A stretch of 64,000 bases of DNA, taken from positions 496,001-560,000 of the forward strand of contig NZ_JARZHG010000004.1 in the NCBI RefSeq assembly GCF_029946505.1. Direction: 5' to 3'. The notes under the pieces were generated by a model. It was not told where the DNA came from and did not search any database. It worked only from the letters and a program-made list of their open reading frames with translations. This document shows, piece by piece, positions 51,365 to 60,241 of the stretch (position 1 is the first letter of the stretch; every line of letters begins with the position of its first letter). The position numbers and the translations under genes were made by a program. This DNA comes from Polyangium sp. y55x31 (lineage in GTDB: Bacteria; Myxococcota_A; Polyangia; Polyangiales; Polyangiaceae).

Positions 51365-54300
51365 CTAGCGGATTCGGGGCGGGCGAGGAGGCGGAAAGAG
51401 GTCGTCGTCCGCGTCTCGTTCGATCGACGGATTTTGCTCGATGGCCGAGGCGAATGTCTGCTTTGCCTGCTCTTCGGCGCGGATCCGCTCGGGCCCGTCC
51501 TTCAGAGACTTCGCTCGCGCCTGGAGCAGGCGCCCCTTCGCTTGCAGCACCGTCGCCATTTTTGGATGGATCGACAGCGCCTTGTCGGCCATCTCGAGCC
51601 CGCGTCGAATCGCCTCGTCGGGGCTCTTCTTCTGCGACAGGAGCCATTTCGCCCGAAGCGCGTGGATCTCGGCCATCGTCTGGTAAAACGCCGGGTGCGC
51701 TCGGTCGTCGGCGAGAAGTGGCACGAGCGGGGCGAGCGCCTCGTCGAAATGTGATTCCTTCGCCTCCACCTGCTTGATGGCCCACGAGAGCGCGACGATC
51801 TCGGTGCGCGCGCGGTACACACGATAATCGATGTCCCAGGGCGAGCTCTTCATCACACGCCCGAGCGCCTCGCGCGCCTTCGCGAGCAGCGGCCCGGGAT
51901 CCTGCCCGGAGAGCGCCGCGCGGCGGGCCCGGAGCGTCGCCACGAGGCCGGTGTTCGCCGAGACCGACTCGGCGTCCGGGAAGATGGCTCGAAGGTCTTC
52001 GATGGCCTTCTCGGCCATCAAAAGCGAGCCCTCCGGGTCGCGCCCCTGGCTCGTCTCCGAGAGGGCTTTGTAATAATGGCCCTTGGCGAGGACCCCGTAC
52101 ACCCATCGCTGGTTCGGGCTCCTCTTGCGGGCCTCCTCCGCGTGACGAAGGATCGCCGCGAAGGACGATTCTTCCGCCCGGCCATACTGGTGCTGGTCCA
52201 TGGCCTGATAGAGGTACGCCTGCGCTTTCGCCATGTGAGGGAACGCCCAGGTGGGCTCCAGGGCGATGGCGCGGTCGCAGGCTTCCATCGCGCCGGACAG
52301 CGCCGGCCGAGGATCGAGCCCTCGGACCGAGAGGAGACGTAACTTCTCCCCTTGCGCTTTGCAGAGCTCGTTGTGCGCCCATGAAAACGACGGGTCCAGC
52401 GAGGTGGCCTTCGCCAGGCTCTCGATCGCCGCGTTGACGGCCGGGAGGCTGTCGATGCCCCGGTCGTTGTTGTAATACACCTCGTTCAGCAGCGCCGTTC
52501 CGTGGACGTATTGCGCCATGGGGTCGCTCGGGCCGAGCTCCGCGGCCTCCCTGGCCATCCCGACCCCCTCCTTCATGAAACGCGCGGCATCGGTCGCAGG
52601 CGCGCCCGGGGAGAAAATGAGCTTGTGGGCCCAGATCTGGTAGAGCAGCGCGGTGTAGACCCGGGGCTCGACCGCGCGTGGTGAGGATCGAATTCCCTGG
52701 GTGCAGGAGGCGGCGCCCTTCGTGAACACGGGCAGGGCAGCGTCATAGGCGTTCGGCGCAGAGGAGAGCATTTGCCGCCAAAATTCACAGGACGCGAGGA
52801 ACACCTTCGGGTCGCTCCGCCCGATCTCGGCGGCCTCCGCGAAGGCGTCCGCCGCCGGACGGAAATACGTCATCATCTTCTCGTAATCGAACGCCCCGTC
52901 GTGCCGATACTTGCTGCCCTCGGCAAAATAGGCGTCCGCCTCGAGCTTCTTCGCCTCGTAGAGCCACGGCTCCTTCGTAAAAGCCTCCCGGGCATTCCTC
53001 TTCGCCTCCTCGTAGTCCTCGGCATAAAGGGCGATGAGCCCTTTCACGTAGGCCGGCGACGACAGCTCACCCCCAAGCGACGCGTTCAGGCGGCGGAGTG
53101 CGGGCTCCTTGAGCTCGGCGTTCACCTCGTCGAGGCGCGCCTTCTTTTTCTCCGGACTCTCGATGCGCTTGATCTCCTCGAGCCCCTTTCGATAAAGCTC
53201 GCCCAGCGCCATTCCCATGGCGTAATCGAGCCCCGGGGACGTATACCCCGCGTCGATCGCCTTCTGAAGGTGCGCGCGCGCCATTTCGTAGTCCTGCAAG
53301 GCGAGGTGCCCCCAGCCGATGGCATAGTGCCCCGGCCCCTCGCCCAGCGCCCCGACCGCGGCCATCCTTGCTTGAATCTTCGATAGACGCGCCCGGATGA
53401 TGTCGCGGTCTCGCTCGATGTCGTGCGTAGGCAGCTCGTGCGCGGTGCGCAGGAAGAGCTCCATTTCCTTGATGTCCTCGCCGAGCTCGCGGGAGAAGAC
53501 AGCCTGCCTCTCGGCCGCCTTCTGCGCTCTCAGCCAGACGGCCACCAGCACCGCCGCAGCGCAGAGGCATGCCGTCGCCAGGAGAACGGCGAGCTTGTTT
53601 TGCTTGGCCTTCTTGTACGCGAGGAAAAAAATGGAAGCCCGACGCACGGACTCGCCATCGAGGAAACGCTGCAAATCGTCGCCGAGCGCTTTGGCCGACT
53701 CATAACGGTGCTGCGGCTCTTTCTCCAGGCACTTCGCGACGATCGCGCTGACGTCGGCGGGGATCGTCTTGTCCACGCTCCGGAGCGGGCGCGCGTCCTC
53801 CATTTGTACCTGATACAGGAGCGCCCCGAGATCGGGCGCCTCGAAGGGCGGCTTCCCCGAAAGGAGGTCGTACAGCGTCGCCCCGAGGCTATACACGTCG
53901 GTCCTCCGGTCGAGCTTGCGGATCTCGCCGCGCGCCTGCTCCGGCGCCATGAAGGCGGGCGTCCCGGCGAGGACGCCGGTGATGGTCTGGCCCTGGGCGC
54001 CGACCTCGCGGGCGAGACCAAAATCCATCAAATAGGGCTTGTAGATGCCGTCCTCGGTGAGCTCCACCATGATGTTCGACGGCTTGATGTCGCGATGCAC
54101 GAAGCCGTGCCTGTGGACCTCGTGCAGGGCCGCGGCGATCTTCCGGACGATCCTGACCTTTTGCTCCAAGGTCAGATTCGCCCTCGCCTTGTCGAGCGGC
54201 ACGCCCTGGATGAGCTGCATGACGAGGTAGTGGTGCTCGCCCTCGGAGCCGACCTCGTAGATCTTGCAGACGTTCTCGTGCTCGAGCTTCGCCTGCGAGC

Positions 54301-54757
54301 GGGCCTCGCGAAAAAGGGTCTCATCCAGGTTCGGGTTGCCCGGATGGAGGAGCTTCAGCGCGACGTCTCGGCCGAGGATGCTGTCGCGCGCCTGGTAGAC
54401 GGTCCCCATGCCGCCCGCGCCGAGCACCTTCGGCTCACGAAACCGCCCCTGAAGCTCGGCCGGCAGGACGCGCTTGCTGCTCGTCGCGGGCTCCGACGTC
54501 GACGTCTCGGGCTCGCGCTCGACCCTCGCGACCACGAGCGCGGGCGCGACGGCTCTCTCTGGGGGAGCGGGCGCGGGCGCGGGGGCTTGCTTCGGGGCAG
54601 CGGGCGCTCGCGGCGCCGCCGCGGCTCCCGGAGACGTCACGGTCTGCGTTGCCTTGGGATCAAAAGACACCTGTCGACGACGGCGCACCTCTACCTCCGA
54701 GCGTCGCTTGGACCTGCCGCCTCGCGTGGATCGCCGAGCGATGATCACAGATGTCAA
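51365..54757 (-). CDS. Ser/Thr protein kinase fused to TPR domains
   Basis: A 1130-residue fusion protein. The N-terminal ~110 residues are basic and Pro/Ala-rich. A complete kinase domain follows: VLGAGGMGTVYQARD (Gly loop), VALKLL (Lys), HRDIKPSN, DFGLARE and GTPAFMAPEQARG. One membrane helix (LLATACLCAAAVLVAVWL, near 400) leads to a long helical portion with many TPR-like pairs (about 430-1120), e.g. AYTSPGLDYAMGMALGELYRKG and AEEARKRSPNQRWVYGVLAKG. The design, with cytoplasmic kinase and periplasmic TPR sensor or scaffold, is common in myxobacteria. Start ATG 54757 is at the edge of a 240-base divergent spacer. Confidence 0.88.
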   Translation of the reverse strand: MTSVIIARRSTRGGRSKRRSEVEVRRRRQVSFDPKATQTVTSPGAAAAPRAPAAPKQAPAPAPAPPERAVAPALVVARVEREPETSTSEPATSSKRVLPAELQGRFREPKVLGAGGMGTVYQARDSILGRDVALKLLHPGNPNLDETLFREARSQAKLEHENVCKIYEVGSEGEHHYLVMQLIQGVPLDKARANLTLEQKVRIVRKIAAALHEVHRHGFVHRDIKPSNIMVELTEDGIYKPYLMDFGLAREVGAQGQTITGVLAGTPAFMAPEQARGEIRKLDRRTDVYSLGATLYDLLSGKPPFEAPDLGALLYQVQMEDARPLRSVDKTIPADVSAIVAKCLEKEPQHRYESAKALGDDLQRFLDGESVRRASIFFLAYKKAKQNKLAVLLATACLCAAAVLVAVWLRAQKAAERQAVFSRELGEDIKEMELFLRTAHELPTHDIERDRDIIRARLSKIQARMAAVGALGEGPGHYAIGWGHLALQDYEMARAHLQKAIDAGYTSPGLDYAMGMALGELYRKGLEEIKRIESPEKKKARLDEVNAELKEPALRRLNASLGGELSSPAYVKGLIALYAEDYEEAKRNAREAFTKEPWLYEAKKLEADAYFAEGSKYRHDGAFDYEKMMTYFRPAADAFAEAAEIGRSDPKVFLASCEFWRQMLSSAPNAYDAALPVFTKGAASCTQGIRSSPRAVEPRVYTALLYQIWAHKLIFSPGAPATDAARFMKEGVGMAREAAELGPSDPMAQYVHGTALLNEVYYNNDRGIDSLPAVNAAIESLAKATSLDPSFSWAHNELCKAQGEKLRLLSVRGLDPRPALSGAMEACDRAIALEPTWAFPHMAKAQAYLYQAMDQHQYGRAEESSFAAILRHAEEARKRSPNQRWVYGVLAKGHYYKALSETSQGRDPEGSLLMAEKAIEDLRAIFPDAESVSANTGLVATLRARRAALSGQDPGPLLAKAREALGRVMKSSPWDIDYRVYRARTEIVALSWAIKQVEAKESHFDEALAPLVPLLADDRAHPAFYQTMAEIHALRAKWLLSQKKSPDEAIRRGLEMADKALSIHPKMATVLQAKGRLLQARAKSLKDGPERIRAEEQAKQTFASAIEQNPSIERDADDDLFPPPRPPRIR

Positions 54758-54968
54758 ACCCGCGTACCAGCGGCTTCCGCGGCTCGAACGGGCGGCGGGG
54801 CATGACGCCCGGCGGCGCGCCGGGCTCGTGTCATGGATGGGTTACACCCGCAGGTGTCATGGACCCATTACAAAATGTCATGGCCGACGGACACGTGCGC
54901 GAACGGCCTCGCGAGCGATTCGCACGAAACGCCGAGCAAACCTCGTGGAAGCAGCGGAAGGAAGGCGC

Positions 54969-54984
54969 TGGCACGACCGCTGCT
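54969..54984 (+). promoter_or_regulatory. Near-consensus sigma-54 promoter
   Basis: TGGCACG-N4-CTGCT: the -24 element is perfect, the -12 GC dinucleotide is intact at the correct 10-base spacing, and only the first T of TTGC is replaced by C. The predicted start (~54995) is 3 bases before the ATG of the lipoprotein gene, so the mRNA would be nearly leaderless. A chance match cannot be excluded. Confidence 0.4.
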
Positions 54985-54997
54985 TTGGTCGTGGACC

Positions 54998-56008
54998 ATG
55001 ATGAAACCGGCGTCTCTTGTCGCGGCGATGATGGGCTTGGGGCTTTCGACGGCGGGGTGCTTCCAGACGGCGACCCATGAGGAGCTCGCCGCGATGGACC
55101 TGGCTTCGATCGGGTACGAGACGCAGGAGAACCCCACGGGTGGGGGCACGAGCAACCATTTCCCGAGCCTCCCCTACCATACGTACAAGTACGACCTGTT
55201 CCTCGCCATGGGCTATCCGCTGGGATCCTACGGCTGTTTCCCAAGCGGCCTCTGCGGGCACCTGTTGCACCCCCTCAATCCCGCGGTCGTCAGCAACACG
55301 GGCCTCATGAGCACGTCCGAAGGTCGGGGCCTCTTCAGGCTGGCTGTCGAGTGCGCGCTCTCCAATGGTCAATACGTGGAATACACGATGCTGGGACGAA
55401 CCATCACGTACACCGGCATGGGCTTGATGAGCACGACGGCTGGTTGGTTTTCGAAATCGCTCACGACGGCGCAGAAGGAGGACGTGTTCCGCTGCGTGAT
55501 CGCGCGGATCAACGCGTTCGGCGAACAGGTTTCCATCGTGCTCTCCGGGCAGAACGTGAGGGATCAACGGGACCCGAACGACCAGACCCCCTTGCAGCCG
55601 GACGCCTTTTGGGACGTCAAGATCACGCCGATCTTCGGCCCCTACGGGACGTATTACGCGATCGACGAGTACGTGTGGCCGCTCTCCATGATCGGCGGCA
55701 ATGGGGTGTCGAGCTGCGTCCACAGCACTTCGGACATGTCGATGCGCGTCTGCGACGAAGATCCGGACTGCGGCTTCGAGATTCGTACGTCCCCGACTGA
55801 CGATTGCATCAAGTCCGCATATCCGGGTGAGGACGACAGGTTCTATTACACCTGCAACACCGGCAACCCTCTCCAGGGGCGCCCCGTCGTGCAATCATGG
55901 GCGAGCGGCGAGGGGCTCGCGATCCTCAATCCGCAATGCTTGGGAGGGGTCGAGCCGGAGCTCATCGACATCGATCCGACCCTCCCGTACATCCCGAGTC
56001 TGCCTTGA
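54998..56008 (+). CDS. Hypothetical lipoprotein
   Basis: A 336-residue lipoprotein starting MMKPASLVAAMMGLGLSTAGC (lipidated Cys at residue 21). The mature protein is rich in Tyr, Gly and scattered cysteines (YGCFPSGLCGHLLHP, VSSCVHSTSDMSMRVCDEDPDC, FYYTCNTG) and looks disulfide-bonded. I recognise no family. Its start is chosen for the lipoprotein signal; longer in-frame extensions to 54833 lack a ribosome site, and none is present before 54998 either. A sigma-54-like promoter lies immediately upstream, and an FHA/sigma-54 activator gene is 0.8 kb downstream. Confidence 0.62.
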   Translation: MMKPASLVAAMMGLGLSTAGCFQTATHEELAAMDLASIGYETQENPTGGGTSNHFPSLPYHTYKYDLFLAMGYPLGSYGCFPSGLCGHLLHPLNPAVVSNTGLMSTSEGRGLFRLAVECALSNGQYVEYTMLGRTITYTGMGLMSTTAGWFSKSLTTAQKEDVFRCVIARINAFGEQVSIVLSGQNVRDQRDPNDQTPLQPDAFWDVKITPIFGPYGTYYAIDEYVWPLSMIGGNGVSSCVHSTSDMSMRVCDEDPDCGFEIRTSPTDDCIKSAYPGEDDRFYYTCNTGNPLQGRPVVQSWASGEGLAILNPQCLGGVEPELIDIDPTLPYIPSLP

Positions 56009-56033
56009 TCCATCTCGAAGCCGGGAGCCGTTG

Positions 56034-56090
56034 CTCCGGCTTCGACCCATACCGATCCACGAGCTGATGCGCGCGTCGCCGCGTCACGAC
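56034..56090 (-). pseudogene. Remnant of an FHA/sigma-54 activator C-terminus
   Basis: Minus-strand frame reads TRRRAHQLVDRYGSKPE, matching [17 protein letters not shown], the last residues of the activator at 56800-58206. At the DNA level 36 bases (56038-56073) match 56807-56842 with two mismatches. No AAA+ or FHA sequence precedes the scrap. It indicates a duplicated or lost activator gene, with the 56150-56755 gene lying between the two copies. Confidence 0.75.
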
Positions 56091-56149
56091 ACCACGTTGC
56101 CTTTCGAACACGACTCACACCACGTTTCACGTAATCAGGAGACAGGACC

Positions 56150-56755
56150 ATGAATATCATTCGCAAGACCAACCGACTCGTCATCACCATTTGCCTCTCG
56201 CTCGTCGCGGGGATGGCCGGGTGCATCGCCGAGCAAGGCGATCCGGAGACCGAGGTGGATGGGATGGTCTCGGCCGGCGATCTGACCCCCGAGGCGTGGA
56301 CGGGGTGGACCTCGGACGAGTACCCGCCCCTCAACTGCCCCACGGCGACCCTCGTGCACGGGGTCGAGTGTTATGGTGACTATTGCGACGACGTCCGCCT
56401 CGACTGCGATCCGGTTTCCGGCTACACATTCGGCTCGTCTTCGTGGAGCACGTGGTTCTCCGAGGAGGGCACCAACTGGCGCAAGTGCGACCCGAACGAT
56501 GACGAGTGGATGACGGGTATTCGCTGCGACGACGACAACTGCGACAACGTCAGCATCGAGTGCACGCACGTGACCAGCAACGGCTATAAAGTTCTGGGCA
56601 GCAGTTGCGCTTGGTCGGGCTGGTACTCCGAGGAAGACGGGCCCTACTACGCGGGTACGGGTCGATTCATCCGCGGCGTGGAGTGCAGGGGCGACGACTG
56701 TGACGACATGCGATATTGGGTTTGCACACCTTGGGTTAGCAAAATTCCCGGGTGA
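56150..56755 (+). CDS. Secreted protein with Cys motif repeats
   Basis: A 201-residue lipoprotein (LSLVAGMAGCIAE; lipidated Cys near 25). The mature protein contains three copies of a ~50-residue unit ending in a Cys motif: GVECYGDYCDDVRLDC, GIRCDDDNCDNVSIEC and GVECRGDDCDDMRYWVC. Each unit also has a Trp-Ser-Thr/Trp pattern (SSWSTWFSEEG, CAWSGWYSEEDG). Such G-x-C-x-G-x-x-C-D-D/N-V repeats occur in secreted bacterial proteins of unknown function. A good ribosome site (CAGGAGACA) precedes ATG 56150. It lies between two copies of the activator 3' end. Confidence 0.72.
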   Translation: MNIIRKTNRLVITICLSLVAGMAGCIAEQGDPETEVDGMVSAGDLTPEAWTGWTSDEYPPLNCPTATLVHGVECYGDYCDDVRLDCDPVSGYTFGSSSWSTWFSEEGTNWRKCDPNDDEWMTGIRCDDDNCDNVSIECTHVTSNGYKVLGSSCAWSGWYSEEDGPYYAGTGRFIRGVECRGDDCDDMRYWVCTPWVSKIPG

Positions 56756-56799
56756 CGACGCAGACGCACCCCTGCCGACCACGGGTCCGCACGAGGCGC

Positions 56800-58206
56800 C
56801 TACTTCGGCTTCAACCCATACCGATCCACGAGCCGATGCGCGAGCTGCCTCGACACGCCCATCGCCTCGGCCGCCCGCGAGATGTTGTACCGCGATTGCT
56901 CGAGCCGCCTCGTCACATAGGCCCGCTCGAACTGCTCCATCAGCATCTCTCGGGCCTCCGGGAGCGGCATGTCCATCAAATGAGCCACCGGCTCGGATGG
57001 CACGACCGCACCACCCGCCGCAAGCTTCCCCTTCGTCGCCGCCGCAAGCCTCGCACCGGCTCCCTTCCGCTCCACCCCGAGCGCCGCACCGAGCTCCGCG
57101 ACCAGGTCCGGAAACAGGACGAGCCGCGTCACCATGTTCCGGAGCTCGCGCACGTTGCCCGGCCAGTCGTGCGCCTCGAGCAGTGGCATCGTATTCGGCG
57201 GAAGATCCGACAACGTCCGCGGCGGGTTCTGGACGGAGAGGAAACGCTCGACGAGCGGCTGGATGTCGTCCCTCCGATCACGCAAGGCCGGCACGGCAAT
57301 CTCGACGACGGCGAGGCGATAATACAAATCTTCGCGGAACGAGCCCTCGGCGATCTTTGCCTTCAAGTTGCGATGCGTCGCCGCCACCACGCGGACATCC
57401 AGGTCGCCATACGTGTTCGCGCCGAGCCGCCGGTACTGTCGCGACTCCAGGGCGCGCAGCAATTTCGGCTGCAAATCCAGGGGCAATTCGCCGATCTCGT
57501 CGATGAAGAGCGTGCCGCCGGCGGCCTCCGCGAGCAGACCCTCGCGCTCGCCGCTCGCGCCCGTGAACGCGCCCCGCACGTACCCGAAGAGCTCGCTCTC
57601 GATGAGGTTCGGGGCCACGCCGGCGCAGTCGAAAATCACGAACGGCCCGTCTTTTCGCCGGCTATGCGCGTGAATCTCGCGCGCCAGGACCTCCTTGCCC
57701 GTACCGGACTCGCCGAGGAGGAGGATCGTCGCGTCCGTCGGCGATGCGCGAAGCAGCTTGGCGAAGAGGGCGCGCATGGCGAGGCTGCGCCCGACGATGC
57801 TCCCCCATTGCTCGCTCGTCGAAAGGGGGACGACGACCCTGGAGCCGGTGGCCATGATGGAGAGGTCGGAGCCGCCGATGCGCAGAGCGACGTGCGGCGG
57901 CAGGATCGCCTCGAAGACGCGCACCTGTCCGAGAAACGAGCCGTTCTTGCTGCCGAGATCGCGGAAGAGGACGCCGTGCTCGGTGATCCGTAGCTCGGCG
58001 TGGACGCGGGATACACGCGGGTCCGGCACGACGATGTCGCAGTCGGCGCCCGTGCCGACGCGGAGCGGATTCATGCCGAGCGGCGCCTCGATCACGGGGC
58101 CCTCCGCGCCACCGGGATTCACGATGACGCTCACGGAGGGCAGCTCGAGCGTCTGCCCCTGCAGCGTGGCGGCGAGTGTGGCCGAAGGATCCGCTGTGCC
58201 CGTCAT
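56800..58206 (-). CDS. FHA-domain sigma-54-dependent activator
   Basis: A 468-residue enhancer-binding protein. The N-terminal FHA domain (about 45-115; [30 protein letters not shown]) is followed by the AAA+ domain with canonical Walker [15 protein letters not shown] loop and Walker [11 protein letters not shown], then a C-terminal Fis HTH ([23 protein letters not shown]). All expected residues are present, so it should be functional. It lies 19 bases after the stop of the methyltransferase gene on the same strand. FHA suggests control by a Ser/Thr kinase. It belongs to the same subfamily as the activator at 41528 and as the scrap at 56034. Confidence 0.92.
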   Translation of the reverse strand: MTGTADPSATLAATLQGQTLELPSVSVIVNPGGAEGPVIEAPLGMNPLRVGTGADCDIVVPDPRVSRVHAELRITEHGVLFRDLGSKNGSFLGQVRVFEAILPPHVALRIGGSDLSIMATGSRVVVPLSTSEQWGSIVGRSLAMRALFAKLLRASPTDATILLLGESGTGKEVLAREIHAHSRRKDGPFVIFDCAGVAPNLIESELFGYVRGAFTGASGEREGLLAEAAGGTLFIDEIGELPLDLQPKLLRALESRQYRRLGANTYGDLDVRVVAATHRNLKAKIAEGSFREDLYYRLAVVEIAVPALRDRRDDIQPLVERFLSVQNPPRTLSDLPPNTMPLLEAHDWPGNVRELRNMVTRLVLFPDLVAELGAALGVERKGAGARLAAATKGKLAAGGAVVPSEPVAHLMDMPLPEAREMLMEQFERAYVTRRLEQSRYNISRAAEAMGVSRQLAHRLVDRYGLKPK

Positions 58207-58225
58207 TGCGACATCGTGCCCGAGA

Positions 58226-58918
58226 TCACCGGAGCACGCAACGAAAGCACGCCCGGATCGGGAGCAGATCCGACGGCGACGCGGCGCGGTGGGTGACCCG
58301 GAAAAACTCTCCGAGCAAGCGTTCGAATTCGGCGGGCGTCCACGTATGCAGGTGATAACGGTCGCCGCCCCACTCGATGCGATCGCGCAAGGCCCAGCCG
58401 ACCGGCGTGCGCCGGACGAATCCCTTCAGCCCCAGGATGAGCGGGTCGTTCGGGATCGTGATGACCGCCGCGCCCTCGGGCCGGAGGAGCCGCGCGATCG
58501 TTCGCAGAATCGCCCGCGGGTCGACACAATGCTCGAGGACCTCGGTGCATATGATGCGGTCGAAGGAGCCGGGCGGGAGGTCCATCTTGTCGACCTCGCC
58601 CTTCAAGAAACGCGCGTCGTACCCGGCGAGGTTTTTCCGGGCCGTATCGAGGAAGACGTCGGAGACGTCGATCGCCGTGATGCGGGCGCGCGGGAACATG
58701 CGGAGGACGTGGCCGCCGCCGGAGCCGATCTCGGCGAGGTCGAGGCCGTCGGCGGGGCCGATGAAGCGCCGGATGATGGCGAGGCGGCCCTTCTCGATGA
58801 GCCGGATCGGCAGGATCGAGCGCTCGTAGTAGGCATCGATCGGGTGCTCGCGGGCGAGCCGGTCGTTCAGCGCCTCGACGTCGAGGCCTTCGGGCGCTTG
58901 CTCGTGCGTCCTGCCCAT
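58226..58918 (-). CDS. Class I SAM-dependent methyltransferase
   Basis: A 230-residue methyltransferase. The SAM-binding glycine loop LAEIGSGGGHVLRMF, then ITAIDVSDVFLDTARKN (acidic residue after beta 2) and FDRIICTEVLEHCVDP (motif post II) are typical of Rossmann-type enzymes such as the Methyltransf_11 group. The N-terminal part (YYERSILPIRLIEKGRLAIIRRFIG) and C-terminal part suggest a small-molecule, lipid or sugar acceptor, but this is not defined. It starts 2 bases after the MlaE-like permease stop, so it is translationally coupled. Confidence 0.85.
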   Translation of the reverse strand: MGRTHEQAPEGLDVEALNDRLAREHPIDAYYERSILPIRLIEKGRLAIIRRFIGPADGLDLAEIGSGGGHVLRMFPRARITAIDVSDVFLDTARKNLAGYDARFLKGEVDKMDLPPGSFDRIICTEVLEHCVDPRAILRTIARLLRPEGAAVITIPNDPLILGLKGFVRRTPVGWALRDRIEWGGDRYHLHTWTPAEFERLLGEFFRVTHRAASPSDLLPIRACFRCVLR

Positions 58919-58920
58919 TC

Positions 58921-59712
58921 CTAGATGTCTCCCAGCATGGTCTGCGTGAGAATGTAATTGGCCACGAGGATCGCCACGCAGCTTTCGACGACCGCGCGTG
59001 TCGTCGCCATGCCCACGCCGCGCGCGCCGCCCGTCGCGAAATACCCGTGCCGGCAGGCGATCGAGGCGATCAAAAAGCCGAAGACCGAGCCCTTCACGAG
59101 GCCCATGAAGAGGTCACGCGGGCGGGCGAAGTCGTGAATGCTGCGCAAGAAAAAACCCCAGTCGCCGCCGAGCAAGGCGACGGCCACGAGGTAGCAGCCG
59201 ACCATGCCGATCGTCGAATAGAGCATGCACATGAGCGGGCCCATCGTGACGCCCGCGAGCAGCCGCGGCGAGAGGAGGTACTGGACCGGGCTCACGCCCA
59301 TCGTGGTGATCGCGTCGATCTGCTCGGTGACGCGCATGTTGCCGAGCTCGGCCGCCATGCCGCTGCCCGCCCGCGCCGTGATCATGAGCGCCGAGAAGAC
59401 AGGCGAGACCTCACGCATGAGCGAGACGGCCACGATGCCGCCGACGTTCGCCTCGGCGCTGAACTGCTTGAGCGCGTAGACCGACTGGAGCGCGACGACC
59501 ATGCCGCTGAAGAGGCCGGTCAAGCCGACGAGGAAGGTCGACTGGACGCCGATGAAATCCATCGCCGCGAGCATCTGGCCGATCCGAAACGGAGGGCGGA
59601 AGAGCCAGGCCACGGTCTGGAGGGTGAGGCTCACCGTGGTCCCGATGTTCTCGAAGAAGCCGAGCACGGGATCGAGGATCCGCTGCAAGAGCTTCGGTTC
59701 GGAGTCGTCCAC
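58921..59712 (-). CDS. mlaE: MlaE-family ABC transporter permease
   Basis: A 263-residue integral membrane permease of the Mla/MCE lipid transport system. Typical segments are VGLTGLFSGMVVALQSVYALKQF, VSLMREVSPVFSALMITARAGSGMAAELG and TEQIDAITTMGVSPVQYLLSPRL. Five or six hydrophobic helices are predicted. It would move phospholipids between membranes with an ATPase and MCE partner, neither of which is nearby. It is followed by the methyltransferase gene and preceded 35 bases upstream by TsaE, in a leftward operon. The gene symbol is used in the broad family sense. Confidence 0.88.
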   Translation of the reverse strand: MDDSEPKLLQRILDPVLGFFENIGTTVSLTLQTVAWLFRPPFRIGQMLAAMDFIGVQSTFLVGLTGLFSGMVVALQSVYALKQFSAEANVGGIVAVSLMREVSPVFSALMITARAGSGMAAELGNMRVTEQIDAITTMGVSPVQYLLSPRLLAGVTMGPLMCMLYSTIGMVGCYLVAVALLGGDWGFFLRSIHDFARPRDLFMGLVKGSVFGFLIASIACRHGYFATGGARGVGMATTRAVVESCVAILVANYILTQTMLGDI

Positions 59713-59747
59713 GCGAGGACCTCTTTATCACGGCCGTCCGGCGCCCG

Positions 59748-60230
59748 TCAGGCCGACGTGCCGAGCCCCCCGAGGGCAGCCGCGAGGAGCGCCGCCGACC
59801 GAGCCCCCTCCGCCTCGATCCGCGCCCGCCGCACCCCATCCGCCGCGACCTCGAACGTGATCGAGAGCGCATCCCCGCCGAGCGCCGCCGCATACGGCGC
59901 GCCCCACTCGACGACGAGGACCGCGCCTTCGCCGCGTCGATCACGCAAGCCGAGCTGCACGAGCTCGTCCTCGTCGGCGATGCGGTAGAGGTCCGCATGG
60001 GCGATCGGGAGCTTGCCCGCATGCTCGTGGACGAGCGTGAAGGTGGGGCTCGTGATGGGCTCGGCGGAGGGAACGCCTAGCGCGCGGCAGAGAGCGCGCG
60101 TGAAAAAGGTTTTCCCGGCGCCGAGGTCGCCCGAGAGGATGACGAGGTCGCCCGGGAGGAGCGCGGCGGCGACGGCCCGCGCGAGGCGAATCGTGGCGCG
60201 GCGCGTGGGGAGCGGGACGATCGTGGCCAA
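59748..60230 (-). CDS. tsaE: tRNA threonylcarbamoyladenosine biosynthesis protein TsaE
   Basis: A 160-residue P-loop ATPase needed with TsaB, TsaC and TsaD for the t6A37 modification of ANN-decoding tRNAs. Walker A is [12 protein letters not shown], followed by [14 protein letters not shown] and the Walker-like [15 protein letters not shown] segment, the signature order of TsaE. The start is a TTG, either at 60230 (GCGAGG 4 bases before) or at 60245, which overlaps the TGA of the upstream gene; no ATG is available. I chose 60230. Located between an exported barrel-like protein and MlaE. Confidence 0.88.
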   Translation of the reverse strand: MATIVPLPTRRATIRLARAVAAALLPGDLVILSGDLGAGKTFFTRALCRALGVPSAEPITSPTFTLVHEHAGKLPIAHADLYRIADEDELVQLGLRDRRGEGAVLVVEWGAPYAAALGGDALSITFEVAADGVRRARIEAEGARSAALLAAALGGLGTSA

Positions 60231-60241
60231 GGCGCCTCGCT

